From: Acuticoccus sediminis
GTDB taxonomy: Bacteria; Pseudomonadota; Alphaproteobacteria; Rhizobiales; Amorphaceae
Assembly: GCF_003258595.1 (NCBI RefSeq)
Contig: NZ_QHHQ01000001.1
Coordinates: forward strand, 1,550,001 to 1,614,000
Length of the DNA stretch: 64,000 nt
Direction: 5' to 3'
Shown here: piece by piece, positions 26,359 through 35,949 of the stretch
Layout: every line of letters starts with the position of its first letter
How positions within the stretch are numbered: the first letter of the stretch is position 1
The notes under the pieces: generated by a model
Told to the model about the DNA's origin: nothing
Database searches by the model: none
Seen by the model: only the letters and a program-made list of their open reading frames with translations
Program-made: the position numbers and the translations under genes

Positions 26359-27543
26359 TCAGTGCGTGTAGGGACGTTCGAGCGTCAGCCCCTCGGCGAG
26401 GGTCACGCCGAAGCCGGGCTTGTCGAGCTCCGACATCTTGATCTTGCCGTTCACGGGCACCGGCTCGCCCTCGAGCATGGGCGAGAACATCGGGACGACC
26501 TTGTCGGCCTTCGGTGCCATCATGAGGAACTCCGCGAACGGGCTGTTCTGCCGGGTGCAGACGAAGTGGTACGAGTAGACGCTCGATCCGTGCGGGACGA
26601 CGAGCTTGCCGTGTGCGTCGGCCAGCGCCGAAATCTTAATTAATTCAGTGAGTCCGCCGCACCAGTTCACGTCCGGCTGCACGATGTCGCAGCAGTCCAT
26701 TTCCATCAGCATGCGGAAGCCCCAGCGGGTGGCCTCGTGCTCGCCGGTGGTGACCAGCATGCCGCGCGGGACGTTCTTGCGGAGTTCGGCGTAGCCCCAG
26801 TAGTCGTCGGGCGAGAGGCACTCCTCGATCCACTTGAAGCCGATCGGGTCGAGCCGATTGGCAAGGCGCGTCGCGTACTCGACCGTGAGGCTCATCCAGC
26901 AGTCGTACATGAGCCAGAAGTCGGGGCCGACCTTCTCGCGCATCCGGGCGACGTGCTCGACCGCCTCGTTGAGGCCTTCCTCGCCCTGTGCCGGGCCGAA
27001 GCGCAGCGGCATCTTGCCACCGATGAAGCCCATCTCCTTGGCGAGGTCCGGGCGCGCGCCGGTGGCGTAGAAGGTGATCTCGTCGCGGACGGGTCCGCCG
27101 ATCATCGCGTGGACCGGCTCCTGGCGCACCTGGCCGAGCAGGTCCCACAGGGCGAGGTCGACGCCGGAAATCACGTTGAGGACGAGGCCGCGGCGACCGT
27201 AGTAGATGGTCGCGTTGTACATCTGGTCCCACATCAGCTCGATGTCGGTGACCTTGCGGCCCTCGAGGAAGCGGGCGAGGTGCTTCTCGACGATGTAGGC
27301 GCCGGGCTCGCCCGCGGTGGTCACGGCGAAGCCGCGATGCCCGGTGTCGGTCTCGATTTCGACGAGGAGGGTGCCGAGCACGTTGATGCCGAAGGACTGA
27401 CGGCTCGCGCGGTACTGCGGATATTTCGACATCGGGGTCGAAATGTTGTCGTCGATCCAGTGGTCGGCGCCCTGGTCGTGGTAGTCCGCTCCGCCGCCGC
27501 GAACGACGCTGGCCCGGACGTGCCGGATCACTGGTACGGCCAT
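26359..27543 (-). CDS. rhmD: L-rhamnonate dehydratase RhmD
   Basis: A 394-residue enolase-superfamily dehydratase converting L-rhamnonate to 2-keto-3-deoxy-L-rhamnonate. Long stretches read as I remember E. coli RhmD (405 residues): [45 protein letters not shown], the metal ligands in [13 protein letters not shown] and TTGEHE, and the catalytic-His region [11 protein letters not shown]. The ATG at 27543 gives the [10 protein letters not shown]-terminus and has GGGAG 9 nt upstream. It heads the operon and is divergent from the LysR gene. RhmD enzymes can also take L-lyxonate or L-mannonate. A short AT-rich codon run occurs at 26633-26650. Confidence 0.93.
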   Translation of the reverse strand: MAVPVIRHVRASVVRGGGADYHDQGADHWIDDNISTPMSKYPQYRASRQSFGINVLGTLLVEIETDTGHRGFAVTTAGEPGAYIVEKHLARFLEGRKVTDIELMWDQMYNATIYYGRRGLVLNVISGVDLALWDLLGQVRQEPVHAMIGGPVRDEITFYATGARPDLAKEMGFIGGKMPLRFGPAQGEEGLNEAVEHVARMREKVGPDFWLMYDCWMSLTVEYATRLANRLDPIGFKWIEECLSPDDYWGYAELRKNVPRGMLVTTGEHEATRWGFRMLMEMDCCDIVQPDVNWCGGLTELIKISALADAHGKLVVPHGSSVYSYHFVCTRQNSPFAEFLMMAPKADKVVPMFSPMLEGEPVPVNGKIKMSELDKPGFGVTLAEGLTLERPYTH

Positions 27544-27591
27544 GAATTGTGGCTCCCTGAATTGCCTGATCTCTGTCGGATCGATGGCGCA

Positions 27592-27643
27592 ATTGACCGA
27601 AAGGACTGGTGCCAATCCAATGAGATTGTGCCATGCTGCAATC
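27592..27643. promoter_or_regulatory. Candidate LysR operator between rhmD and the regulator
   Basis: The 89-bp divergent gap and the first codons beyond it contain repeated 5-bp half-sites: CAATC at 27613-27617, GATTG at 27624-27628 and CAATC at 27639-27643. The last two form GATTG-N10-CAATC, a dyad of LysR-type size (T-N11-A class). It overlaps the first possible regulator start (27633), which would favour the start at 27672. Confidence 0.4.
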
Positions 27644-28613
27644 GCAAATCACGATCGGTGCGCCTGCTCTGATGAGCAACTTCATCCAAACGTTGCGCTT
27701 TCGGCATCTTGCGCTGGTGGAGGCTCTGGCGGCACACGGGACCATGCATCGCGCCACCGAGGCGCTGAACATGACCCAGTCCACCGGCTCCAAGATGCTG
27801 ATGGACGTGGAGGCGATGGTCGGATGCCCGCTCTTCGTGCGCGAGCCGCGCGGCATGCGCGTGACCGAGATGGGCGAGCTCTTCGTCGCCCACGCCCGTG
27901 AGCAGCTCGGCCGGCTGAAGCGGTTCGAGGAGGGGTTCCTGGCGATGCGTCAGGGCGGCTACGGCACGCTCGTCGTCGGCGCCATCATGGGTTCCGCGCC
28001 CGATCTTGTGGCGACGACGGTGGCGGACGTGAAGCGCGCGCGCCCGCACCTGACGGTCCGCCTCGTCGGCGAGACCAGCGACCAGATCCTGCGGCTCCTG
28101 GAGCGCGGCGACCTCGACCTCGCGGTCGGCCGCGTCAGCGACCCGCGCCACCGGACGATGTTCGCGTTCGAGCCGCTGTCGAACGAGCCGCTCGCCATCG
28201 TGGTGCGGGCGGGGCATGCGCTGCTCTCGTCCGGCGGACCGTTCTCGCCGGCGGACCTCATCGACCAGCCTTGGGTGCTGCAACCGACCGCGACGCCCGC
28301 CCGCCGCACGCTGGATGCGACGTTCGATCGCGTCGGGCGGCGGCCGACGAACGTGGTGGAGGCGGAGTCGATCTTCGGCATCCTCCACCTCGTGCAGCAG
28401 TCGGACGCCATCGCGCTGCTGCCGATCGCCGTGGCGCGGGACCACATCAGGGCCGGCCTCCTCGCGGAGCTCGCCTGCACGGAGGTGCTGACGATCGCGG
28501 GGTTCGGCCTCATCACCCGCCGGGACGCGCCGCTCAGTGACGCCGCGGTGATGTTCGCCGCGGGACTGAGGCGGTGCGTGGCCGCCGGACTGCCGGCGGC
28601 GAGCGCCGCCTGA
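27633..28613 (+). CDS. LysR-family regulator of the rhamnonate operon
   Basis: A 326-residue LysR-type regulator (313 residues if the ATG at 27672 is used). Seen: N-terminal winged helix-turn-helix with [20 protein letters not shown] then [19 protein letters not shown], followed by a periplasmic-binding-like effector domain ([13 protein letters not shown] onward). Neither ATG has a strong ribosome site. It is transcribed divergently from rhmD, the standard layout for a LysR activator responding to a pathway intermediate. The effector is unknown; L-rhamnonate or its keto-deoxy product is the simplest guess. Confidence 0.87.
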   Translation: MLQSQITIGAPALMSNFIQTLRFRHLALVEALAAHGTMHRATEALNMTQSTGSKMLMDVEAMVGCPLFVREPRGMRVTEMGELFVAHAREQLGRLKRFEEGFLAMRQGGYGTLVVGAIMGSAPDLVATTVADVKRARPHLTVRLVGETSDQILRLLERGDLDLAVGRVSDPRHRTMFAFEPLSNEPLAIVVRAGHALLSSGGPFSPADLIDQPWVLQPTATPARRTLDATFDRVGRRPTNVVEAESIFGILHLVQQSDAIALLPIAVARDHIRAGLLAELACTEVLTIAGFGLITRRDAPLSDAAVMFAAGLRRCVAAGLPAASAA

Positions 28614-28628
28614 ACCGCCCGGCGGGCA

Positions 28629-29402
28629 TCAGTACATGAACTGCTCGGCGAGGATGCGCTCGTCCCACGAGTGATCCGGGTCGAACATGATGACGCAGCT
28701 CGCGTCGCGGTCCTCGCGCACTTCGACGCGGGCGACCTGGCGGATCTCCACGTGGTCCGCGGCGGCGGCGATGGGCCGCTTGTTCTGCTCCAGCGCCTCG
28801 ATCGTCACCGTGACGTGGGCGGGGAGGAGCGCGCCGCGCCAGCGCCGGGGCCGGAATGCCGAAATGGGCGTCAACGCGAGGAGCTGCGCGTTGATCGGCA
28901 GGATCGGGCCGTGGGCGGAGAGGTTGTAGGCGGTCGATCCCGCCGGCGTCGCGACGAGGATGCCGTCGCAGATGAGCTCGCGCAGGCGCGGGCGCTCGTC
29001 GATGTGGATCGCGAGCTTGGCGGCCTGGTAGGTCTGGCGCAGGATCGAGACCTCGTTGATCGCCCGTGCCTCGAACACCTCGTCGCGCACGTTGGTGGCG
29101 CGCATGTGGAGGGGGCGGATCGTCGTCATCTCGGCGGCGGCGATGCGCTCGTGCAGGCGGTCGAGCGCGAAGTCGTTCATCAGGAAGCCGACCGAGCCAC
29201 GGTTCATCCCGAAGGTGGGCTTGCCGGTGGACATGAAACGGTGCAGGCACGACAGCATCAGCCCGTCGCCGCCGAGGGCGACGATGACGTCCGCATCATC
29301 AGGCTCGTAAGAGCCGTAGCGGTCGGTGAGCGTCTGGGCTGCGGTCCGGGCCTCGGCGGTTTCCGCGGCCACGAAGGCCATGCGCTCAAGGCTGCGGGTC
29401 AC
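28629..29402 (-). CDS. nadK: NAD kinase
   Basis: A 257-residue NAD kinase making NADP+ in the cytoplasm. Seen: the catalytic glycine motif ALGGDGLML, the NE motif in RAINEVSI, and the GD/Ser-rich substrate loop [16 protein letters not shown]. Length is typical of alphaproteobacterial PpnK. It ends 15 nt from the LysR gene, convergent, and is divergent from mrp across 212 bp. Confidence 0.93.
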   Translation of the reverse strand: MTRSLERMAFVAAETAEARTAAQTLTDRYGSYEPDDADVIVALGGDGLMLSCLHRFMSTGKPTFGMNRGSVGFLMNDFALDRLHERIAAAEMTTIRPLHMRATNVRDEVFEARAINEVSILRQTYQAAKLAIHIDERPRLRELICDGILVATPAGSTAYNLSAHGPILPINAQLLALTPISAFRPRRWRGALLPAHVTVTIEALEQNKRPIAAAADHVEIRQVARVEVREDRDASCVIMFDPDHSWDERILAEQFMY

Positions 29403-29614
29403 GGGCGGGACAACGGTTTGGACATCACGGCAATCGTTCCGGGGGCTGCATCTTCACGGCTTGAGACGGCGCGTCAACCGCGTTGACGTACCGGACGGCA
29501 CGAAAGAAGAGGGGATGCGACCGGCAAACCCCGCTATGCCGGCGTTGAATGCGAACGAAACGCCCGGCTGCGCCGCCCGAAGCGGCGAGCCCGCGGCGAG
29601 GAGGAGAACGGCCC

Positions 29615-30856
29615 ATGGTCTCACGCGAATCGGTGCTGGCGGTGCTCGCCACCGTGCCGGACCCCGACGGGGGCGACCTCGTCTCGCGGGAGCGGATCCG
29701 CTCGCTGGTGGTGAAGGACGGACGCGTCGGCTTCGCGCTCGCCTCCCACGACCCCGTCGCCATGGAGGGTGCGCGCAGCGCCGCCGAGGCGGCCATCCGG
29801 GCGCTGGAGGGCGTGACGGACGTCCTCGCCGCGGTGGTGGACGAGCGCGACGGCACGTCCGAGCCCGCGCCCGCCTCGCGCCCCGGCCTGCTCGACAAGG
29901 CCCGGCGCCTCGTCGGCGGCGCGCGGTCGGCACCCACGGGAGCTACCGCACCCACGGCGCCGCCGCCGGCAGCCCCGGCCGCGCGCCCCGCCACCGCGCA
30001 CCGCGCCGCACCTCCGTCCGGCCGTCCGGCGGCGAGCGGCACGGCGGGGGCCGGGGAAGGGCCGGACAACCTCGCCGGCGTGAAGCGCATCATCGCCGTC
30101 GGGTCCGGCAAGGGCGGGGTGGGCAAGTCGACCGTCTCGGCCAACCTCGCGGTCTCGCTGGCGGCCCTCGGCTGGCGCGTCGGGCTCGTCGACGCCGACA
30201 TCTTCGGCCCGTCCATCCCTCTCCTCTTCGGCGCGGAGGGGTACCGGCCCAAGGGCGCCTTCATCCCGCTGGAGGCGCATGGGGTCAAGGTCATGTCCAT
30301 CGGCTTTCTGGTGGATCCGGCCAAGGCCGTGGTGTGGCGCGGGCCGATGGTGACCGGCGCGCTCATGCAGCTCGTGCGCGACACGCAGTGGGGGCCGCTC
30401 GACGCGCTGCTGATCGACCTGCCACCCGGGACCGGCGACATCCAGCTCTCCCTCTCCCAGCGCGTCGCGCTGACGGGCGCGGTGGTGGTGACGACGCCGC
30501 AGGACCTCGCCCTCATCGACGTGCGCAAGGCGACCAACATGTTCGAGGCGGTGAAGGTGCCGGTCCTCGGCATGGTGGAGAACATGGCGACCTTCGTGTG
30601 CCCGAACTGCGGTACCGAGACCGACATCTTCGGCCACGGCGGCGGCGAGCGGGAGGCCGAGGCGGAAGGGGTCCCGTTCCTCGGCCGCATCCCGCTGACC
30701 CGCGCGATCCGCGATGCGTCCGACAACGGTCGCCCGATCGCCACCGATCCGGCGAGCCCGGAGGGCAAGGCCTACGCGGCGATCGCGGCCGAGCTGGTCG
30801 CGACCCTCGCCGGCGCGCAGGAGAAGCCGTTCCCGGAGATCGTGTTCGAGAGCTGA
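29615..30856 (+). CDS. mrp: Mrp/ApbC-type Fe-S carrier ATPase
   Basis: A 413-residue P-loop ATPase involved in iron-sulfur cluster transfer. Seen: an N-terminal MIP18/DUF59 domain (about 1-80), an Ala/Pro-rich linker (about 100-150), the deviant Walker A SGKGGVGKST (about 164-173), VDADIFGPSIP, LIDLPPGTGD, and the cluster-binding pair CPNC near residue 330. The ATG at 29615 has a GAGGAG site 8 nt upstream. Client enzymes cannot be named from sequence; NirB, NasA and MoaA nearby all need Fe-S clusters. Confidence 0.92.
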   Translation: MVSRESVLAVLATVPDPDGGDLVSRERIRSLVVKDGRVGFALASHDPVAMEGARSAAEAAIRALEGVTDVLAAVVDERDGTSEPAPASRPGLLDKARRLVGGARSAPTGATAPTAPPPAAPAARPATAHRAAPPSGRPAASGTAGAGEGPDNLAGVKRIIAVGSGKGGVGKSTVSANLAVSLAALGWRVGLVDADIFGPSIPLLFGAEGYRPKGAFIPLEAHGVKVMSIGFLVDPAKAVVWRGPMVTGALMQLVRDTQWGPLDALLIDLPPGTGDIQLSLSQRVALTGAVVVTTPQDLALIDVRKATNMFEAVKVPVLGMVENMATFVCPNCGTETDIFGHGGGEREAEAEGVPFLGRIPLTRAIRDASDNGRPIATDPASPEGKAYAAIAAELVATLAGAQEKPFPEIVFES

Positions 30857-30869
30857 GAGCTGCCCCGGA

Positions 30870-30897
30870 GCGCCGGACCGCGACGGCGGGCCGGCGC
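30870..30897. terminator. Possible hairpin between convergent mrp and the MFS gene
   Basis: GCGCCGG (30870-30876) and CCGGCGC (30891-30897) form a perfect 7-bp stem with a 14-nt loop between two convergent genes. No T-run on either strand, so factor-independent termination is uncertain. Confidence 0.35.
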
Positions 30898-30905
30898 CGA
30901 GCGGC

Positions 30906-32270
30906 TCAGCTCACCATGCCGCGCCGCAGGGTGAAGCTGAAGAACAGCGCGATCGTGCCGCCGATCAGCATCGGCCCCATGACGGGCCACATCGTGTCCG
31001 GCCACGGGTTGAAGTCGCACAGGAGGCCCACGACGAGGCTCGCCACGGCGCCGGCGCCGAGCTGGAAGGAGCCGGCAAGGCCGGAGGCGGTGCCGGCAAG
31101 GTGCGGACGCACGCTGACTGCGCCGGCGATCGCGTTGGGAAGCGCGAAGCCGTTGCCGAGGCCGACCAGCGTCATCGGCCCGAAGAAGGCGAGGGGGTGG
31201 ATGATCCCCGCGACCGGCGCGAGCGCCGCCAGCACGATCCCCGCCAGCGTGACGACCGTGCCGGTGCGGATCATCATCACGAGCCCGAGCCGCTCGACGA
31301 AGCGCCCCGTGCAGAAGTTGCCGACGATGTACCCGGCCGCGACGCACATGAAGTAGAGGCCGTAGACCGCCGGGGGCAGGCCGAGGATCGTTTCGGCGAC
31401 GAAGGCGCTGCCGGCGATGAACGCAAAGAAGCTCGTGCAGATGAACGCGAGCGCGGCCACGAAATGCCAGAAGGCGCGGATGCCGAAGAGCTCGCGCGCC
31501 TCGTCCTTCATGCGCTGGAAGCCGCCGCGCCCGGGTGCCGGCGGGTGCGTCTCGCCGAGGCGGGCGACCGTCGCCACCGTGGTGGCGACGCCGACGATGG
31601 CCATGAACAGGAAGATGCTGCGCCAGCCGAGAGCCTGGGACATGACGCCGCCGAGGCTGGGCGCCAGCATCGGCGCCACGGCCATGCCCATGGTGACGTA
31701 GGCGATGGCGGAGGCGGAGGAGCGCGCGCCGTAGATGTCGCGCACCACCGCCCGCGACAGCGCCAGCCCCACGCTGCTGCCGATCGCCTGGACGATGCGC
31801 CCGACGATCAGCACCGTGATGGTGGGCGCCGCAGCGCACATCGCCGAGCCCACGGCGAACAGCGCCAGCCCGCCGATCAGCACCGGCCGCCGTCCGCGCA
31901 GGTCCGACAGGGCGCCGACCACCAGCGTCGCGAGCGCGGTGGCGACGAGGAAGGCGGAGAGCGTGGCCGAGATGAGCGCGCGCGTCGTGCTCAGGTCGCT
32001 CTGCATGGTGCCCATGGCGGGCACGTACATGTTGAGCGCGATGGGCTGGACCGTGGAGACGGAAATCAGGAGCCACAGCGGTGCCGGGCTGCGGGTCGGG
32101 GTCGGGTCGGTCGTCTGCGCGGCGGCGGCAGGGGCGGTCGGCGCGGTGATGGTGTTCGGCTTCGCGGGGGCCGCCGGGGTCCGAGGGGCGTCGGGTGCGT
32201 CTGGCTCTGTCGACGGCGCATAGCGTTGCGCCGGCTCGAACTCGGCCGACGGGCACTCTGGTGGAGTCAC
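30906..32270 (-). CDS. Bcr/CflA-type MFS multidrug exporter
   Basis: A 454-residue 12-span MFS transporter of the Bcr/CflA (DHA1) group. Seen: an unusually long disordered N-terminus rich in Pro, Ala and Thr (about 1-62), first-helix segment LNMYVPAMGTM, motif A GALSDLRGRRPVLI, and motif C-like region AVAPMLAPSLGG in helix 5. Members export drugs or small metabolites using the proton gradient. The extended tail might include a false start; a downstream start near residue 64 (LWLL) lacks a Met. It is 56 nt downstream of moaA on the same strand. Confidence 0.88.
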   Translation of the reverse strand: MTPPECPSAEFEPAQRYAPSTEPDAPDAPRTPAAPAKPNTITAPTAPAAAAQTTDPTPTRSPAPLWLLISVSTVQPIALNMYVPAMGTMQSDLSTTRALISATLSAFLVATALATLVVGALSDLRGRRPVLIGGLALFAVGSAMCAAAPTITVLIVGRIVQAIGSSVGLALSRAVVRDIYGARSSASAIAYVTMGMAVAPMLAPSLGGVMSQALGWRSIFLFMAIVGVATTVATVARLGETHPPAPGRGGFQRMKDEARELFGIRAFWHFVAALAFICTSFFAFIAGSAFVAETILGLPPAVYGLYFMCVAAGYIVGNFCTGRFVERLGLVMMIRTGTVVTLAGIVLAALAPVAGIIHPLAFFGPMTLVGLGNGFALPNAIAGAVSVRPHLAGTASGLAGSFQLGAGAVASLVVGLLCDFNPWPDTMWPVMGPMLIGGTIALFFSFTLRRGMVS

Positions 32271-32326
32271 AAACTTTCCTTTTCGGAGGCCCGCCCGCGC
32301 GCTTCAGGGAGAGCCTCTTGCGGGTG

Positions 32327-33340
32327 TCAGCCCCCGGTCGTGGACATGTGCCGCGCGACCGCCGGCCGTTCGTTTCGGCGTTCGATGACGAAGTCGTGGC
32401 CCTTGGGCTTGATGCCCATGCCATGGTCGATGGCCCGGTGCAGCGCCTCGTTGCCCTCCGACTGGCGCATCGGCGCGCGCAGGTCGACGGCGTGGTCCTG
32501 GCCGAGGCACAGGAAGAGTGTGCCGGTGCAGGTCAGGCGCACCCGGTTGCAGCTTTCGCAGAAATTGTGCGTCAGCGGCGTGATGAAGCCGACGCGCCCG
32601 CCGGTCTCCTCCACCCGCACGTAGCGGGCCGGACCGCCGGTGCGATCGGTGAGGTCCGTGAGGGTGAACTCCTCGGCGAGGCGCTGGCGCACGGTGGAGA
32701 GCGGCAGGTACTGGTCGGTCCGGTCCGCCTCGATCTCGCCCAGCGGCATCGTCTCGATCAGGGTGAGGTCATGGCCGCGCTCGTGACAGTAGCGCAGCAT
32801 CGGCACGATCTCGTCCTCGTTGGCGTCCTTGAGGGCGACCATGTTGATCTTGACCTTGAGGCCGGCGGCCTGCGCGGCGTCGATCCCCTCGAGCACCTTG
32901 TCGAGGTTGCCCCAGCGGGTGATCGCGCGGAAATTGTCCGGGTCCAGCGTGTCGAGCGAGACGTTGACGCGGCGCACCCCGCAGTCGGCGAGCTCGGTCG
33001 CGTACTTGCCGAGCTGCGAGCCGTTGGTGGTGAGGGTCAGCTCCTCGAGCGCGCCGCTCTTGAGGTGGCGGGAGAGGTCGCGGAAGAGGCTCATCACGTT
33101 GCGTCGCACCAGCGGCTCGCCGCCTGTGATCCTCAGCTTGGTGACACCGCGCTCGACGAACGCCGTCGACACGCGGTCGAGCTCCTCCAGCGTGAGGAGG
33201 TCGCGCTTGGGAAGGAACGACATGTTCTCGGACATGCAGTAGACGCACCGGAAGTCGCACCGGTCGGTGACCGAGATGCGCAGGTACGTGACCCGCCGAC
33301 CGAATGTGTCCTCCAGGACTGACGTCATGCGTTGCCTCAT
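32327..33340 (-). CDS. moaA: GTP 3',8-cyclase MoaA
   Basis: A 337-residue radical SAM enzyme for the first step of molybdenum cofactor synthesis. Seen: the SAM cluster motif CDFRCVYC, the SAM-binding ITGGEPL, the second cluster with three Cys (CESCNRV ... LFLC), and the C-terminal Gly-Gly needed for the reaction with MoaC. An internal ATG at 33328 (MTSVLED) is an alternative start. It is divergent from a DUF971 gene over 67 bp. MoaC, the next enzyme in the pathway, is fused to TrpC elsewhere in the window. Confidence 0.95.
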   Translation of the reverse strand: MRQRMTSVLEDTFGRRVTYLRISVTDRCDFRCVYCMSENMSFLPKRDLLTLEELDRVSTAFVERGVTKLRITGGEPLVRRNVMSLFRDLSRHLKSGALEELTLTTNGSQLGKYATELADCGVRRVNVSLDTLDPDNFRAITRWGNLDKVLEGIDAAQAAGLKVKINMVALKDANEDEIVPMLRYCHERGHDLTLIETMPLGEIEADRTDQYLPLSTVRQRLAEEFTLTDLTDRTGGPARYVRVEETGGRVGFITPLTHNFCESCNRVRLTCTGTLFLCLGQDHAVDLRAPMRQSEGNEALHRAIDHGMGIKPKGHDFVIERRNERPAVARHMSTTGG

Positions 33341-33407
33341 CTGTGTCGGACTTGTTTATATCGGCTTATCGCCCCTTCATCCAAGCCCATCCGAAAGGAT
33401 GCGTGTC

Positions 33408-33788
33408 ATGCAACCTATCCCATGGCCCACTCGCCTCACCGTCAACCGCGACCATTCGGTGTTGACGGTGGACTACGACGACGGAACCCGGCACGCCGTG
33501 AGCGCGGAGCTGCTCCGTGTGATGACGCCGTCGGCGGAGCGAACCGGGCATGGAGCGCGGCAGGTGATCGGCGGCAAGCGGGGCGTGACGATCCGCTCCA
33601 TCGACCCGGTGGGCCGCTACGCGGTGCGGATCGGCTTCGACGACGGGCACGACACGGGCCTCTACACCTTCGAAACCCTGCACAATCTGGGGACGTCGCC
33701 GGACGAGCTCTTCGCCGCCTACGAGGCGGAACTCGCCAAGGTCGCCCTGTCGCGGGACAGGCCCGGCATCGCCCCGGCCCCGTCGTAG
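33408..33788 (+). CDS. DUF971 (GBBH-like N-terminal domain) protein
   Basis: A 126-residue protein of the DUF971/GBBH-like N-terminal domain family. Seen: WPTRLTVNRD, LTVDYDDGTRHAVSAELLRV, and YAVRIGFDDGHDTGLYTFETLHNL, the conserved body. The domain is the small zinc-binding module found in gamma-butyrobetaine hydroxylase and in stand-alone proteins often near Mrp or moa genes; its role is unsettled. The ATG at 33408 is preferred because AAAGGA lies 9 nt upstream; one at 33399 is also in frame. Divergent from moaA. Confidence 0.85.
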   Translation: MQPIPWPTRLTVNRDHSVLTVDYDDGTRHAVSAELLRVMTPSAERTGHGARQVIGGKRGVTIRSIDPVGRYAVRIGFDDGHDTGLYTFETLHNLGTSPDELFAAYEAELAKVALSRDRPGIAPAPS

Positions 33789-34128
33789 CCCTCCGCCACG
33801 TGCTCGCCATCCGCACGGAGGCGACGGTCGAGCCATATCCTGAACCGATAGCGTTGCGAGCCTGAGAGCGCCGCAATTCGGCCCACTGTCCGGTGATCGA
33901 CTGCGCATGACGTCCGTGGGTTTCGCTCGCGACCAGATGTCGTGGCGCCGGTTCCGGTCCCGGATTGAGGTATAGGAAGACCCAATGGAGTCCGGAATGA
34001 ACTCCGGTCTGTGCGGGTCTCGATTTCGGGGCATGTAAAATGCCGGGATCAATGGTGCGGGGCTCGCGCCGGCCGGGACGGTCGCCGAGGCCGCGCGTCT
34101 TCGGACGGATCGACCACAGGGAGACATG
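33789..34128. other. Intergenic region, no gene seen
   Basis: These 340 bp hold the upstream region of the alpha/beta hydrolase gene. A minor GGCAT/ATGCC hairpin (34030-34044) and a repeated GGAGT/ACTCC pair near 33987-34005 are visible, neither convincing. No RNA gene or small coding frame could be supported. Confidence 0.4.
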
Positions 34129-35061
34129 ATGTCGGACGATGCAAAGTCCTCCGCCGCGGCGCTGTCGCGCGCGGCGGCGCTCTTGGATGACGGAGTTAGC
34201 GAACCGGCGGAGGTCGTCGCGGCCTTCGAGGCTGCGGCCACCGTGCTGAAGACGCCGTGCGGCGGCGGTGAGATGGTGTGGCACGCCTTCGGCGACGGCC
34301 CGCCGCTCGCGCTCCTCCACGGCGGCCACGGCTCCTGGCTGCACTGGCTGCGGATGATCGCGCCGCTCGCCGAGGCGAACCGCATCCTCGTCGCCGACAT
34401 GCCGGGATACGGCGCGTCCGGCGACCTCCCCGACATTCCGAACGAGGGGACCGCGTTCGCCGACGCCATGGCCGAACCCATCGTCGCCGGCCTGAAGATC
34501 CTGTGCGGGTCCGAGCCGGTCGCGCTGGCGGGGTTCTCGTTCGGCGGCGTGGTCGCGACGCGCGCGGCGCGGATGCTGGGAACGCAGTGCCGCGAACTCG
34601 TCATCGTCGGCTCGATGGGCTTCGGCTTCGCCCTTTCCGATCCGCCGCCGCTGCGCAAGGTGCGCACTGTGAGCTCCGACGCGCTGGCCGAGGTCCACCG
34701 GGCGAACCTCGCCTCGATGATGTTCGCGAACGCGGACCGGATCGACGACCTCGCGGTCCACATCCAGACGCTGAACGTGCCGCGCGCGCGGGCACCGAGC
34801 CGCCTCGCCTCGCGCAGCGCCGCCTTGCTGGAGGCGCTGCCGGACGTGACCGCGCCGATCACCGCGATCTACGGTGAGCGCGACGCCGTCGCCTTCCAGC
34901 ACGACGAGCGCTGGGAGATCCTGAAGGCCCACCCCGCCGGCGCGCGGCAGCACGTCATCGACGGGATGGGCCACTGGGTCCAGTACGAGGCCGCCGGTGC
35001 CGTGGCGCCACTGATGCGCGACGCGCTCGCCGCCCGTCTCGTCCCCGATGCCGCGTCCTGA
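34129..35061 (+). CDS. Alpha/beta-fold hydrolase
   Basis: A 310-residue alpha/beta hydrolase. Seen: oxyanion segment HGGHGSWLHW, the nucleophile elbow GFSFGG, an acid-residue region YGERDAV and the catalytic His in GMGHWVQYE. The first about 45 residues precede the hydrolase core and look helical. The start at 34129 is chosen because AGGGAG is 5 nt upstream; the ATG three bases earlier is too close. The hotdog thioesterase gene follows after 93 bp on the same strand. Substrate unknown; meta-cleavage hydrolases and esterases share this pattern. Confidence 0.83.
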   Translation: MSDDAKSSAAALSRAAALLDDGVSEPAEVVAAFEAAATVLKTPCGGGEMVWHAFGDGPPLALLHGGHGSWLHWLRMIAPLAEANRILVADMPGYGASGDLPDIPNEGTAFADAMAEPIVAGLKILCGSEPVALAGFSFGGVVATRAARMLGTQCRELVIVGSMGFGFALSDPPPLRKVRTVSSDALAEVHRANLASMMFANADRIDDLAVHIQTLNVPRARAPSRLASRSAALLEALPDVTAPITAIYGERDAVAFQHDERWEILKAHPAGARQHVIDGMGHWVQYEAAGAVAPLMRDALAARLVPDAAS

Positions 35062-35154
35062 GCGCGGCCTTTCGCCGGCCCCGGCGGGCCGCGAGGTTGG
35101 TCTGCGGACCGCCGCCGTGCTAGGCGGCCGCAACCGGAACGGAGGGGTCGACGC

Positions 35155-35574
35155 GTGGACGCGGGCAAGGTGATGGACGACGGTTGGACGGCGCTGTCCG
35201 GCCAGGGCTACATGGACTGGGTCGGTCCGCTCCTGATGCGCACGCTTCCCGACGGCGACGTCCGCTACGCGATGCGCGTCGAGGAACGTCACCTCAACGG
35301 GTTCGGGATCGTGCACGGCGGCGCGATCATGACCTTCCTGGACCACGCCATCGGCGTCTACGGCTCCCGCACGCACGACGCGCCCGGGCAGGCGACGATC
35401 AACCTCAACGTCTCCTTCGTCGAGGGGGTGATGGCCGGCTCGCTGCTCGAGGCGGAGATCGAGGTGGTGCGCACGACACGCTCGGTGATCTTCCTGCGCG
35501 GGACCGCGAGGGTCGGCGACACGGTCGTCGCGACGGCCGACGGCGTGTGGAAGATCCGCCGCCCGCGCAGCTAG
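35155..35574 (+). CDS. PaaI-type hotdog thioesterase
   Basis: A 139-residue hotdog-fold protein of the PaaI/YbgC-like acyl-CoA thioesterase family. Seen: the segment HLNGFGIVHGGAIMTFLDHA carrying the HGG motif and the active-site Asp, then LNVSFVEGV and a central strand. The GTG start at 35155 is supported by GGAGGGG 7 nt upstream. Substrate is not predictable. Confidence 0.85.
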   Translation: MDAGKVMDDGWTALSGQGYMDWVGPLLMRTLPDGDVRYAMRVEERHLNGFGIVHGGAIMTFLDHAIGVYGSRTHDAPGQATINLNVSFVEGVMAGSLLEAEIEVVRTTRSVIFLRGTARVGDTVVATADGVWKIRRPRS

Positions 35575-35949
35575 GTCGGCTTCGCGCTACGGCGACTGGT
35601 CCGTCCGGCGCGAGTGTCCGGTCAGGCCCAGGCAGTTAGGCTCGCCCGGTGCCGCACGGTTATGGCGGCGCCGTTCGGGGCGCGACTGGCCCGGACGGGC
35701 ACCCTGGCGGCATCCCGGGAATGGTCGGCCCGCACGGCAGGGCCTGTCCCGGTGGGAACCCTGCCGTACCTGTTCCATACTTCCCCGACATGCCCTGCGA
35801 GGCGTGTAGCGTCAGACGGGATCGTCTGACAAAATGATGGCGATGGGTCGTGCGACGGGGTAGAGCGGAGCGGGTCGGGTGTCCGGTCCGGGGCACGCTC
35901 CGGTGACGCGGCATCGCAGCCGGGCGGCGTAGAAACGAGGAGACACGGG
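35575..35949. other. Intergenic region upstream of an SDR gene
   Basis: A 375-bp stretch without a supportable gene. Its main feature is a perfect 8-bp inverted repeat at 35811-35830. Short plus-strand frames around 35614-35837 have no ribosome site and a biased composition. Confidence 0.5.
35811..35830. promoter_or_regulatory. Perfect palindrome, candidate operator
   Basis: GTCAGACG (35811-35818) and CGTCTGAC (35823-35830) form an 8-bp inverted repeat around GGAT, followed by AAAA. The 20-bp size suits a TetR or GntR-type operator, 120 bp before the SDR start. No regulator of either family is adjacent, and a terminator hairpin is a weaker alternative because the A-run is on the wrong strand for the upstream gene. 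Confidence 0.45.
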
